From: Gavia stellata
Lineage: Eukaryota > Chordata > Aves > Gaviiformes > Gaviidae
DNA: 64,000 nucleotides
Reading direction: 5' to 3'
Assembly (NCBI RefSeq): GCF_030936135.1
Contig: NC_082637.1
Location: forward strand, 11,483,001 to 11,547,000
Part shown: in pieces, positions 38,757-51,510 of the stretch
Numbering within the stretch: the first letter of the stretch is position 1
Layout: each line of letters begins with the position of its first letter
The notes under the pieces: generated by a model
Databases searched by the model: none
Told to the model about the DNA's origin: nothing
Seen by the model: only the letters and a program-made list of their open reading frames with translations
Position numbers and translations under genes: made by a program

Positions 38757-41700
38757 CTTGCCTTTCAGGGCAAGCTTGTGCTCAGTCTTGCTTGACAAGT
38801 AGCCGTGTTCCAGTTGGTTGGTTGCTTGCAATCCTGCAATTTAAATCGAAACTACCAGAAAATATACCACGGCTGTGATTAGGTGGTGATCACTTCTGGT
38901 CTAGTTAGTCAGGAACTCTTGTTCCAGGGTGCATCTCGTTGAAATTAAGTCTGAACAAGTTGTGTAGAAACCTGAGTCATTCGTGAGACTCTACAGGTGA
39001 CCTCAATGCTTTTGTTGACTGAGGAGAGAAGCACACACCAGCCAAAGGAAAAGCACACAACTTGTTTTTTTTCTGTTTGTAATTCCTTCTTTGTTTGGTA
39101 CCAGAGTACTTGTGCCTTCTAGCAGCTGTTACCTTACTGTGACCAGGCTGTGTGGTTTGACCTAATAACTCTGGCAAGATTTTAGTCATTTAAGTGACCT
39201 TTCCTGTGTGTACAATGTCTGAGCAGCAGCTGTATGTTCTTCGTGTCTTGGAAGAAATTATTCTGTAAAGAGGTGTATCTTATTTTCAAAGTAAAAATAA
39301 AAAACCCCTCAACTTGTCCTGGTTTCTGAATTAGTTTTAAGTTTTTGGAGGTTTGGTTTTTTCGTTGTTCTTCTTTCTAATTTTTGCTCTTTGGCTTTTT
39401 TTTTTTTTGCACTGAAGCTTTTCTTATAAACTAGTTGAACTATTGGTTTGTCAGCAAAGTCACTTTACCAACTCAGACTGGCTTCTAGCAGACTTAATAC
39501 ATTATCAGTCTGTCTCTTTTCCTGCTCTCTGGTGCAAGGATATGGCTTTCATTATGCATATTTCCTTACTCTTTGACAGCTGCAGGCATATATGAGTTCA
39601 AGCCTATTTTGTGTAAAATTAAGTAGCAGGGGTTTTGTTCCCTTATTCAATTAGGGCATTTCCACTAATTTAAATAACATATTTCTGAACCTTACAGAAC
39701 CTGAAAGAGGGGTAGTTTATGCCACTGGAAATTGTAAGCCTCCTTTATTCTCTGCCCAGTAGTATTTATGTTCTGTATCTAAAAATTCTGCAAGATTTGA
39801 TGGATTTTTTTCTTTTTTCACTAATGAGGCACAGATTTAGGAGTAGGAATGCTGTCTCTTATTGTAAAGCAATGTAAAGTTCAGGAGAAGTCTATAACCA
39901 GCAGGGAACGCCTTAAAGCAAAGTGACCGAAGCACTATCTAACAGAATATGTCTTCTGAGAGAGTCACAAACACAGTAACTCACTCCAGTACATTGCACC
40001 CAAGCTGCTTTTTTACCAATAAAATAAAATAAAGGCTGCAACAGAACGTTGGGGAGAAGAGGCAGCTTAGATTACTGTTTCGTTCACCTTTTGGTTGGGG
40101 AACCAGGTCGCCTGACGGAGTTGTCTGTGTTGCCAGCTTCAGGAGGATTAACCTCTTGTAAGCTCTGTGATTTGAGTAAGAGATTTTGTTCCTGTCCTCA
40201 CTGCTCAGTTCAAAGCAGCTGCTGAGCAAAACTTCAGTGAATCTTTAGCAATGTGTCTGTGTTGGTCAGCCAAAAAGGAAGAAATAGATGTTAGAGGATT
40301 TCTCCTAGCTGTGCTTTTTTAGCAACTGGTTTTAGTGTTTGGATGGTAAGTGTATATAGGTGGAGCTGTTCTATAGAATCAGGGAAATTGGCTATATCCT
40401 CAGTTTCTTTTTTGTTTATAAGGTGTTCTATTACACAAATAGTATCAAATCCATTTATCCATCACCACACTCTGCTTCACCACCCCCCTTGGAAAGAAAA
40501 TTTTAGGCAAGGGGCATGATCTCTTGGTTTGTAAGCACAACATAACAAGACTTTAGTGTGTTTGCTTTCCCACTTCTCAAGAAAAATGTAACTGATCCAG
40601 ACCAATCAGTCAGAGGTGATGCTTGCCTGCCTGTGGTAGGTCAGGCCAAAGCTAGGAGGGATTACTCAGTCAACGAACTTGTGTGTATCTACCCTTGAGG
40701 AATGGTGGTGGTAGTAATAAGAGACTTAGTTCTGCTTATAGCCCCACAAAATTTGAAGAAGGATTTTCTTTTGTGTATTGTGGTTGTGGGGAGGCTATTT
40801 ATTTTAGTTTTTTAAAAAAATCAGCGGACTGTATTTACTGTGTCAGGTAGCAAAGCATCTTGACTGTCTTTATGAGTGATAGTCCCTTTCTTTTCAATGG
40901 AGAGTGATATGGGTTTGCTTGTGCTGTCTGCCTACTTCAAAACATCTGATACCACTGTCAAGTGACGGCAAAGATGTATAGCAAAGAGGCTAAATTGTGA
41001 AACGAGGTCTCTGAAGCATGTGTTCCCCCTTGCTATTGAAGAAATACCAAAGTGGAATTAGGCTGAAATTGCCTGTTGGCACCCTTAAATCTTGGTTATA
41101 TTGGGGATGGCGGAGATTTGGTGGTAGAACAGACCATATGAAATTCTACGTCCCAAAATGTCACCTCTGGGTCCTAAGCCTAGTAGCTGGGGGCATATTA
41201 ATGTATAGAGTAGGTACTGCTGTATCATCATGTCATGCTCTTTCCTAGGAATCGTCTAGCTGTTCGTCTGGACAGGATACCAGGCTAAATAGGCTTCTTC
41301 TGCAGCCCTTCCTATTGTGATACGACTTTTCTTAGTGCAAACTCCTGCTGAAGGTGTGCGAAGAGCCCCTTGGTCTGCAGGGCAGGAGACACCTGGTTTG
41401 GCACCCAAGTGTGAGATGTCATTGATGTCAAAGTGGCTCTTAGGGAATTCCAGCATCCAGTTTGAGCAATCGAACTGTTGGACTTAATCAAACAGCTGAT
41501 GTTTTGGGAACAGTAAATTACAAATCTGACTGGTTTTGTCATGGTGCTGGTGGGGGGAGAGACAGTAATCACAAGGCAAACATCTGTGAGATGGCAAAAA
41601 GGTCTCTGTGGAGTATTGTTTGTGAATACTCTTGTGTGACTTGGTTGCAGTCCTTGGTGGAGAAATAGGGCAGGAGAACTGACACTTCAGAGTCTTTCCT

Positions 41701-44700
41701 TGGTGAAGAAAACCATCTGAAGGTAGCCTGAGTGCTCCACTAACTGTGTCTCAGAGCCTGGGCCTTTGGTTTTGAGTAGCAAATGGACATTGAGGTGACA
41801 GCTAGGAGTGAAGTTAAATTTCAGGTAGATGTTAACGAGTCTGTGGGAAGGTTACAAAGAAGCAAAGCACAATTCCAAATAAGCATCTGAGTATGCTGGC
41901 TCTCGCCTCACTGGAATTAACTTGTCAGTTTGCATTGAGAGCGTGATTATTGTCTGCTAAGTTGAAAAGGTGAGTAATGATGTAAAGGGCTCTCTAGAGA
42001 GCAGCAAGCAGTCCTGGTGTATCTTTGAGGCACCTTGTATTCCAGCACAGGCTGTCAGGCTCTTGAGAGTTGGAGCTAATACTTTCTGCACAGCCTTTAA
42101 AGAATATGACGAGATGCATTGCTAGAGGAAAGATTTTTGCCTGGGCACTGGGAAGCTGTCATTCCAGCAAGTCCCAACGTGGGCAGAAGACGGCTTATGA
42201 TTCTCAACTTGTTCTAGTTACCTGAAAGGTGACTTGAGCTCAATGGGTTGATCTGCTTTGTGTTAGCTGGGGAAGTGCCCTGAGACTGCCTGCCTGCCAG
42301 CTGAACTGTGGGACCATACAGGTAGGAGAAATGGGAATAGATAGCCCTGTAGCCTGGAAGAGCATCTACAGTGATGTGTCTCACCTGGCATTGGGAATTC
42401 CAGTGTGACGTGTTCCACTCCTCTCCTCAAACTGCCGCCTCCTCCTCTCTCCTGCGCAGCGTTTAGCCGCACAAGCTGCCTGGAGGTAGAATCTTCTGCA
42501 CTTCTGTTTTATATTTCATGTAAAAACTGGAAAATATTTTATGGGCTGTTGGCACTCTGGATTCACTGGCAGTGCTAATCTGTTTCAGGAGGTTGTAAAG
42601 TTCAAGGCTTGCATGTTCCTATTTTCTTTACTGCTTCCCAGCATCTGTTTCCAGCTTTTTTAGCTGAATGGTTCATGAACATGCTTTTTTTTTTCCCAGA
42701 TAGAAGAAACAATATTGTCAAGCTTATTTCAGCTCCTGTTTATCTGAAACCAATTGAATGCTTCCTACTGCCTTTCAGGAAGCTTTTTCTGGGATCAGCT
42801 GTAAGTAAACTTCTTGCAGCCTCCTTACTGCAAAACAGAAGTTTCATCAAGTGCTAATGCTTAATGTCATAAATGATTTGAGCTGTGGTTTACAAAATAA
42901 CTTGTCAATGTTTTAAGCATTTTATTGGTAAGATCTCCTGAGACGTTTTGGTTAAAATGGTCTGCATGTTTTAAAATGCTGGAATCCTTTTGCAGTACCT
43001 AATATTCATGCTATATTGATTCTATTTTGCCAGTGTAGATCCTGTTCGTTGCTAGCTTCTTAGTAAAATCACTGTATCCATGTGCAAGTTCAGAGAGGAG
43101 GGGAGTTCTGGCTTTTGGGACCTGCTGTTTCGTGAGTCTCCTCCCTCCCTTCCTCTCTGTGAACCTATCCTGTCCTAGTTGCTCTATTTCAAATTATATT
43201 TTCAAACCATCAAATAGCAGCATGACCTTGCTGCCTGATACTATTTTCCAGAGAAGTGCTGGTGTAAGGATCCTGGAACAGCAATCTGATGTCTGCCCTG
43301 ACTTCAGGGAAGGAACCAGTTGCAGACCTCTTTAGTTTTCCTCTTGCATTTTGTTCCCTGTCACAGTTGCTTTCCAGAAGTTGCATGCATAGTTTCAGTT
43401 CCATTTTTCCTGTCCTATATTCTCCTAGTAAGACACTTTTTTTTTAAGTTTGTGTTTCTTCAAGATACAGTTTTGATTTTTTTGTCCAAAACTCTGTTTG
43501 TTCACAACTGCAATCCCCATGGCATATCTTCTGCAGCACTATTTATAATTTTTTTAATTGCTGTAGCATCTTCTTCACTGTAGCATTTTCTTTCGGTTGC
43601 TAAAGTAGTTCAAGGAGTATTTCAGGTAGGTGAGTTCTTGAGCTAAGCAACAAACAAGAATGCCTATGAAACTCTTCAGTTCAGGAGGTTGAAAATCTGT
43701 GTTATGTTAAGTCAGTGTGTCAAATCAAATCTGGTAACAGATTAACCTGTAAACGAGACCCAGATGTCTCTAACTGTCTGAATCTATTTTGTCATTGAAA
43801 GTGTTTAGAAGCCTACTTACATTAACTGCCTACTACATTAAACTATCATAGAGAGAAAACTGAATTGTCACCCCTTCTGTCACATGAAATACCTTTTAGA
43901 GAAGTAGGGTCTTTTAGGAGAAGGCTTCTTTTGCTGATGAGGACCGAGTTTTATTTTAAAAAAAAATACAATTAAACAACCCTTGCCAAAGGGTCTGTAA
44001 AGTTGGTCCTCTGCTCCACCTATACCTTGAGAATGTGGTTTTGATTGGAGTGTTTGCAACTGCCAGAAAGGGTTTCCTACCAAGTTTTTTAATTTGTTCT
44101 GTTTAAGTTATGTAGTAACTTCGGTAAGGATGGAAGAAGCGGGGCACTATGAAGCTCTGGTGCAAGCTGAGCTGTGCTGTGTACACTTACCAAGTTTTAT
44201 GCAAAAACTGAGCTGAAAAGTGACAGTATCTGCAGGAGATGTGAAATTATGTCGTTCACTATAAAGTGATCAGACTGGATGATTAAGCAATATAGTCAGA
44301 TATACCTTTAATTTGATAACTGGGTCAGTACAGTATATTAACTGCAGATTTGCTCTGTTTTGTGTAGATTGGCCATTGTGTTGTCCTGCTAGCTCTCCCA
44401 AGTTCATGTGAATGAAACAGTGGGGAATACTCCAGATATCCTGCCACTGTGCTATGTCACTCTGATGCCCATGGGCTATGGCATTAATAGAGATTTAGAT
44501 AAGACAATGACATATGGCTTTTATATATAAAAGCTAGGCTTTTTCTGGGTGGATGTCAGCACTTTGCTTACCAAGGTTCAGCCCATACAGGTGGTGGTAT
44601 GCTAAGCCTGGGGCTGTGAAAATTCTGGCAAGAAACAAATGTTGGGATGAAGCTTAGTCAGCAGAACCAGGCAGCAACGGCAGTGTCCCATTGGGACTGG

Positions 44701-47700
44701 AAACGTCTGTCAGCCCCAAGGTATGGGGTGTCTGGGCTGTGGAGGGAAGCAAGGGGGGTACTGTCTACCTGCGGGTTGTGACACTTGTGTGCACGCAAGC
44801 CCTGGATCTTAACTGACCAGAGCATTTACAGATGAACATGGGAGCGTCTAGTGAGGTTTAGCAGTGTGGAAGCTTATTGGGATGTATACTTTATGTAGTG
44901 CTTTTCTGGATTTGCTATAAGAAATGGTGCTGAAACTAAATGGGGTTACTGTTGAGCGTGTCTCCTCTTAGCACAGGAATCTGGAAAACCTTTCCAAGCA
45001 GTGACAGGTGACCCTAGCTGCTGTCAGTCACTGTCAGAAAGGGTGGAGTGACTGGCAGAAAGCTGTTTTTTGGAAATTGTATTGTAAATCAAATAAACTT
45101 AGTAGCTTTGTGTGTCTCTGGACGGGGTAATGAATTTGCTGATCATCTGAGCAGGAAGATGCTAATTCATGTCAATTAGGAGGGATTCTAATTCATTCTC
45201 AAGACATCCGGCAAAATGGAAATCCCCTTGGGTAGATCAATTTGCTACCACAGGCAACAGAACAGAATCTCTTTTTTATTTTTTTTCCTCTCCTTCCTGA
45301 GAAAAATCCAAAAGTTATAGTAGTTGCTTTTTAGCTGTGGTTGGTTGCTGAAGTGAGCATAGCTGCCCTTTGTTTGACATAGCTCCCAAGGCCTTGAGAA
45401 AGGAGAGTCAAGTTGTCCTATGGGCATTTAGAGTGGTCAAATTGAAGAAGGCTCTTTGCTACAGGAATGGGAAATGCAGTGTAAAAGTGGTTTTGGTTTT
45501 TTTTTTTTTTTCCATTTTGATGTACTATTAAGAATTAATAAACTCATATTGTGTCCATTCCATTTATTGTGGACTACTTATTAAAGCAGATCAATATCTC
45601 TGTTCAGTAAATTTAGTGGTACTGATGGCTTGCTTTTGCATCTATATGGATTCCTCCACCGTTGTCTCAGTTAAAGAGGTGATGAATTTTTTGAAGGACT
45701 ATTTCAGGTATTAAGTCAGAAAAATTCAGCCCCTAGATTCAAGCTTAATTCTTCAGGTACTGATGGAAATCTGTGCTCTGTTCCTGCTGTCTGCCAGTTA
45801 CTGAGGAAAGTGGCATTTTGTAGTGGTTCTTCTGGCAGCAGAGCAGTTCTCTGGTCAGCCCAGCCCTCCATTCACATCAAGCAATAACAAAATGTTATCC
45901 TCTGTTTTCTGTGAATGCAGTCTCAGCTTCTACGTTTCTCAATACATGAAGGTACCCACTGTGTTTCCGTCACATCATTCTCGAAGGGAATACGCTGGTG
46001 CGTAAAGTGCTCTCTTCCCTGCTTGAGTGGAACAGTGTTTAGTTTTCCCTGGCAGAAAGACAAATCGTAAGTAGTAAATGTGACTTAAGTCTTCTGTCTC
46101 TCAGTGGCCCCTTAGACTCAAGGAATCTCTCAGCTGCGATAACCACCCCAGCTGCACAGGGCTCTGCTGCAAGGAGATGGAGCGCAAGCAGATCCTGTTC
46201 TCGGCTCTCTGCAGTTACAGCAGAGGTTGTTGAGGTGCCACTGAGTCCTGGCAGGTCCCTGGGGCCTCCTGTGCAATTATCCTTCCTCTGAGCTAGTTCA
46301 GGAAAATCTTTTCCTTCTGAACATAATTTAGCTCTGAATGTATGAGAATGAAGTGGAGCCTTTCTTTACAGACCTGTCTCAGGCTGGGAATACCAAGGCG
46401 GCTGTGACATGTCGAATCCTCATAACAAGCTCAGAAAACCATTAAACTGCTGTTTTAAACATCTCTTTCTTTCTTAGAGTTATGAAGGGATGAGAGCAGT
46501 TTCATGGCACAGTCAGTACTGATGTTCTGCTGTGGCACGTGCATTTGCATTTAATAGCATCCCTCTGATGCTGTTGGGCTTTTATAAGGATTATGTGAAA
46601 CAAAATAGCAACTGAGTTAAAATCAGGGATGAGGTCACTGCGTGGCCTCTGCTTTGTCCAGCCTGGAGCACTTTTTGGGTTCAGGTAGTGGGAAAGACAA
46701 GGGTTCCTTGTCCTTGGGTGGGAGGTGAGGATCTGCAGGGGCTGTGCATGTAAAATGTTTTGATTTCCAGGGGAGGGAAAGGTCCCTGTGTGTCAGGGTG
46801 GGATCCCCAGGGACAGAACAGTCCTTGTTGGATGTGCCAGTCTTGCGCCACTTGCCAGCCTCTCATGGATTTTATAAATAGCTTTCAAGAAGTGAGTAGG
46901 AGGTGTTGAATTTCTGGCTCTGCAATGAGTACATGTGCTATAGCTGTTGGTGCACAGTTCAGACAACAAAATTATTACCAAAGGCTCAGTTATAGAAAAT
47001 GTAACAGACCTGAAAGGCTAGAGTGCTGCCTAGCCAGCTCTTCCCTCCCAGAAGGGATTCCCTCCCTTCTGTGTGTGTGCTGCAGGGTATACAGCCTGTG
47101 AATTTGGTGTTGACTTAGTCTTGGGTAGTATGAGCGTTTTGCTGTGATCTCTTATTTCTGTTGCTTAAGCAATCTTTGCACCTAGTGCTGCATATCACTG
47201 TGTGCACTGAAGTCTGAGCACCTGGAAGAGGTGAAAAAAGCAGAGAGTGAAATGGAAATATGTATCGATTCTGCTGTTCCGCTGGAGACAGTTACAGTAG
47301 AAGTTAGAATGCTCTCGAAAACACATTAACATTGCATTTGTGTTTCACAGGAAAGAGGAAGCTAGCTGTCAAATTGCCTATCATGAAAATGCATTTTGAA
47401 TGTTCTGCTTTCAGGTTTGCATTTCTTTTTAAAAGCACTAATTAAACTGCATCCTTTCATTCTTCCAATTTCTCCCACAGCTCCTCCATGGCACTTTATT
47501 GGCCTCTGTGCAATGATGTAGATTTTATTGTAGCGTGGTGAGTGACCAGCTCGTAAGTCATGTGCTGGATTTAGGTAGGTTGTAATCTTTTGGCCATCTG
47601 CTCATGCACTCCCTATGTCTGCAAGCCTCTGATTTGCAAGCAAATGTTAAAGGTGATCTCAAATCCGCAGATGTTCAGAGCACACAGGTTCCCTCTGACT

Positions 47701-49333
47701 GAATATGAGGGTGTTCCTGCTTAGGAGGTTTGAGCAATGTATTGTCTGAACCTCACAGTAATTCGGCATACTCGAATTTAATTCTAAGGCTGGCATATGG
47801 GAGTCTGGCTAGTCAGGAAAAAAATATCCTTCAGATTGATTGAAGAATAAGTGGATAGCAAGAATTTCTCTGTAGAACTGAGTTTAGGAATATTCTGATG
47901 TATCTTCTGCTGTTGTTTTTCCACCCTCCCGCAATGATTCTGGACTTTTTTTGCAATCTCTGGCTTGTATTTTCCTTTCCCAGTCTTTAGGAGTCTGTCT
48001 GACTCTCCAGCCTTTTGTAACTGACAGCTGTAAAGTGTCTGGAATTTTTTTAAGTTGCAGGCAAGACCTCGACTTTATTTTTTTTCTTGTGTCTTTATTT
48101 AGAGTTACACCAAAATGGTGAGAGATTGCCAGAGAAAAAAAATCTCTAAATGAATTGGGTGTTTACATCAATTTTCATTGCTTTTGTATCTGTCTGCCTA
48201 ATTTGCATCTGTGCCAATGTGTTTCCTAATAGCTCCTTCAACTGAGGTGCAATAGCTGTGTCTCTGATATGCCCAAGTCTTTTTTAGTGTTTAAATGAAT
48301 CCTTGCTTGCACAGTGATAGCAGGTGCATCTCAGTGCATCTGTACCATGCAGTGTTCGCACCTGGCAGTGCAAAGTGCTAGGTCCCACTTTCCTTTCTAG
48401 TTTTGTATTGTTTGCATTCCTCCCTGCTGTCCTTCCCATACAGTGTTTCAGGGGTGTAGAAGGATTACAGTTCAGCATAGTCCAATGTTTGCCTCTGAAT
48501 GGCTGGACTTTCTATGCAACCGAGTTTGTTGAGAGAAGCCATTTGAAGCTGAATGGAATTTAACATTTCCAGATAGTTTAAAAATGTGGCTTCCCCAGAG
48601 CCCAGAAGTGCCTGTGAGATAAATGGGGGTGAGTCAGGAAATCTCTCATATAGACCTTTGACTTTCTTTGTCTCAGGTTTTTACTTCGTGGCAACGCAGA
48701 AGCAACTGTATCTGTAAAACTTGGTGTTGCTGAGTGCTCTAGAGAATGTCTTCCTTTTGTGATACAGATTTCATTTTATAAAATGCAGTGTTTCACATGG
48801 CTTGATTTCAGCCTGCTGTCCTCTTGCCCCTAGAGTAGCAATGAGTTTTCAGCCTTTGTTGCAGTTATGTGTCAGGTTTCTTCACGATTTTATTACTCCT
48901 TTGTGCCCTTTCTTGAGCAGTCGGAGTATAGGAGCTCTAGGGAGACAGAATGAGCAGGTATGGGTACAAAAGTTTCCCCAGGGAAGCTAACTTTATTGTG
49001 CCTTTCCAAAGCTGTGATCCTTCAGCAGTGGCATGGCGTGTGCCGTTCTGTGCACTGCACCGGACCTGTGAATCCCCTGAGCTGATGAACAGGCTGGGTC
49101 TTGGCAGCGTCTAACGGCTCTTTCCAGCTCTGAACTCCCGGACACTCACCCTGTTCTATGGGGAACCCTGCGGTCTCACGGCCAGTCCTGATCCTGAGAT
49201 GCTGGGGGAGCTGCACCTTTGCAATGATTTTTACTCACCCCTAGGAAGTGCTTTCCAGTGAGCTAACAAAATAAAAACATGCCCAAGTCACTTTTCATGG
49301 GAACATTTTGGACATGCTGTGAATCTCGCACAT

Positions 49334-49413
49334 GGAGCAGAAGAGTTACTTGTGAGGTGAGACTCCCAGGTTTGGAGCAGAAGAGTTACTGGTGAGGCAA
49401 GACTCCCGGATTT
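49334..49413. repeat. 40-bp tandem duplication
   Basis: Two adjacent copies of a 40-bp unit start with GGAGCAGAAGAGTTACT at 49334 and 49374 and differ at a few positions. It lies in intron 1, with no apparent function. Confidence 0.85.
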
Positions 49414-51480
49414 GTGATCCAGCTCTTATTTATAAGCCCTGCTTCTGCAGCTAAAGGTGTAATTTATTACATGCGGGTTGTCTAGAGACATGGAGTTCAT
49501 TCCTGGTAGTTACTAAAGATACAAGAGTCCATTTTTGTTATGTGGGTCTGTAGCAGGCTTGTGATCTTTGTTTAGCCTTGCTGCTGCCTGAGGATATCCT
49601 TGCTGCTGCGAGCCCTGGGACAGCTCTTGCTGAAGCCCCACATGGGCACTCTTTTCAGTATGCCAAGGCAGTGCAGAGTTTGCTGCCTTTCATCAAATGA
49701 ACCTCTTAATATTTAGAGGTTGAGACCACAATGAACAGATAGCATCTCTCTCGTAGTTTGCATCTCGCTTGCTGCAGAGACAGTGTCTTGTCTCTGTGTC
49801 TAGGAGCCATTGGCCCACTCTGGCTGCTTTTTTGACAAATAATACCAGGTTTCCACACTGGGTTGCCTTTGCTTCCCTGCTAACAGCAGTGGAGGTTGTT
49901 ATGAACAGAAAGAGAGACCAGCTGAAGCTTACTGTGCATCCCCTGCCCCTTCCTCCTTTTTTCCTTCCTTCAAGCACATGCACTTGTTTCTTTGTCTCCT
50001 GCCTCTTGCAAAGGGGAGGATCAGAGATAAGCTGGTGTCTGCTCACTCCAGGACAGTATTTCATGAAATGTCTGCTTTTCTGTGGTATCCAAATGCACCT
50101 AGAAAGTGGGTAGATTGTGCTGCCTGTTTCTCAGTCGTTAAACAGGCTGGTTGATTTGGAGATTAAAAAAGAATCTGCATCTTCAGTCAGCAGGAACACT
50201 GGCCACCACCATTGTATGTTTTGCTTGCACCATTAGGTTTAGCATCAGGAATGCTTCAGGCCCTGAACCTAGGAAAAAATGAACTGATTTATTTTGGACC
50301 TAAAGGCTTGTGGGCCGTGGCAGTCTAGGTAAAAGCTACAGCTCTTCTGTTTGAGATGCCTCTGGCTCATACTGTACCTTGTACAGCATTTCCTTCGTGC
50401 AAACACCTACCTGGACTGTAAATGCTTGCAAAGGACAGTTTCTCAAATAACAAGGGCGTTCTCCAGCATCACACTCTATTGCAGCTCTGTGCATGTAACT
50501 GTGTAAGGGCCATTATTTTATTTTTATTTTTTAATGTTCCTTTCTAGAACACTTTTCTTGGAAGTTAAACTCTGTGAGCCTTTAGTAAGTGTTGGGTGCT
50601 CTGTTTTTTGGAGGAAACGTCACTATATCAGTTTTTAAATCTTTTTGCGCTCGGGTGTATCTTGCTTCTCAGTTTGTTAAATATGTTTTCTTCTTAGTGT
50701 TAGTTTTCCACTGGGAAAACTAGCTGGAGCCCAGAGATGTCTTCTCTCAGTGCTTACACTTAGCAATACCAGTGAGGATATGAGCTTGCGAAAGAGAAGT
50801 GTAAACAAAATCTCCCCTAGGTAGACATAGACCTTCTCCATCTAGTGAGATAAGAGCCAGTGCTGTTTTATGTTCTAACCATTGGTTTAGATAAATACCG
50901 TCCTGGAATTAAATTAACAGAGGAGAGCTCGGAAAAGTGACATCTGAGTTCAGACTGCTGCTTGTTTGGCATAGCGGGTTAATTTGATTTACAGATGTCA
51001 TACTATAGAGCTACTATTCAGGCTTGTTTATTTTCAAGTTGTGGTTGAATGTCTGCTCTGCACTGTTCAGGAGAGATTCTTTGTTTTTAAAGAAATGTTT
51101 ATTTCTTCTACGGTGTCTGTAACTTTGTAAGTGAGGTGGTATAAAATGACATCTTGCTAAGCAGCAATAACTTCTGGTTGCAAAGGACTGGTTTTGAAAT
51201 TGCTTTGCATTAGCCATATCACATTTCTTTCCAGACATTAATCCTATGATTATTTTTTAAATGCATCGATTTAGAGAGGTGAGATGGGGTACAGAAGAGG
51301 TTTTGCCTCCAGATCTGTTGAACTATTAAAATAAGCAAGGATTTCCAGCTACCAGACCTCTGCTGGGGGATGTTGTCCAATTAATACGATGCCCTGTGAT
51401 GCTCTGACTCAAGTGAAGCTGTAGCAGGACAAAATCACTAATGACCTCTTTTTTTTTTTTTTCCTTTTTTCTCATTACAG

Positions 51481-51510
51481 TAAAGAAAGCTAAACTCCAA
51501 GGACCACCAG
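51481..51510 (+). CDS. UNC13B: UNC13B coding exon 2 (30-nt micro-exon)
   Basis: The exon encodes residues 8-17 (VKKAKLQGPP) plus the first base of codon 18. The acceptor is CATTACAG after a long T-rich tract, and the donor is CCAG|GTAAGC. Both ends are phase 1, so skipping this 30-nt exon would keep the frame and remove ten residues of the first C2A strands. Human UNC13B, from memory, has FQGSP here, so Leu13 and the Pro at 16 are lineage differences. The strong acceptor fits the need to define such a small exon. Confidence 0.93.

Larger units (their letters stand above)
24366..51480 (+). other. UNC13B: UNC13B intron 1 (about 27.1 kb)
   Basis: The intron runs from GTGAGT to TTTTTTCTCATTACAG, with a very strong pyrimidine tract at 51449-51471. 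After the CpG island it is AT-rich and nearly free of recognisable repeats, apart from the rearranged CR1 at 38115-38756, an A19 run at 26555-26573, A-rich sequence at 37938-37975 and a 40-bp tandem duplication at 49334-49413. The segment about 36.0-37.7 kb has an unusual purine-rich texture and relatively long minus-strand open frames, and might be an old repeat. I recognise no exons in it. Confidence 0.85.
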
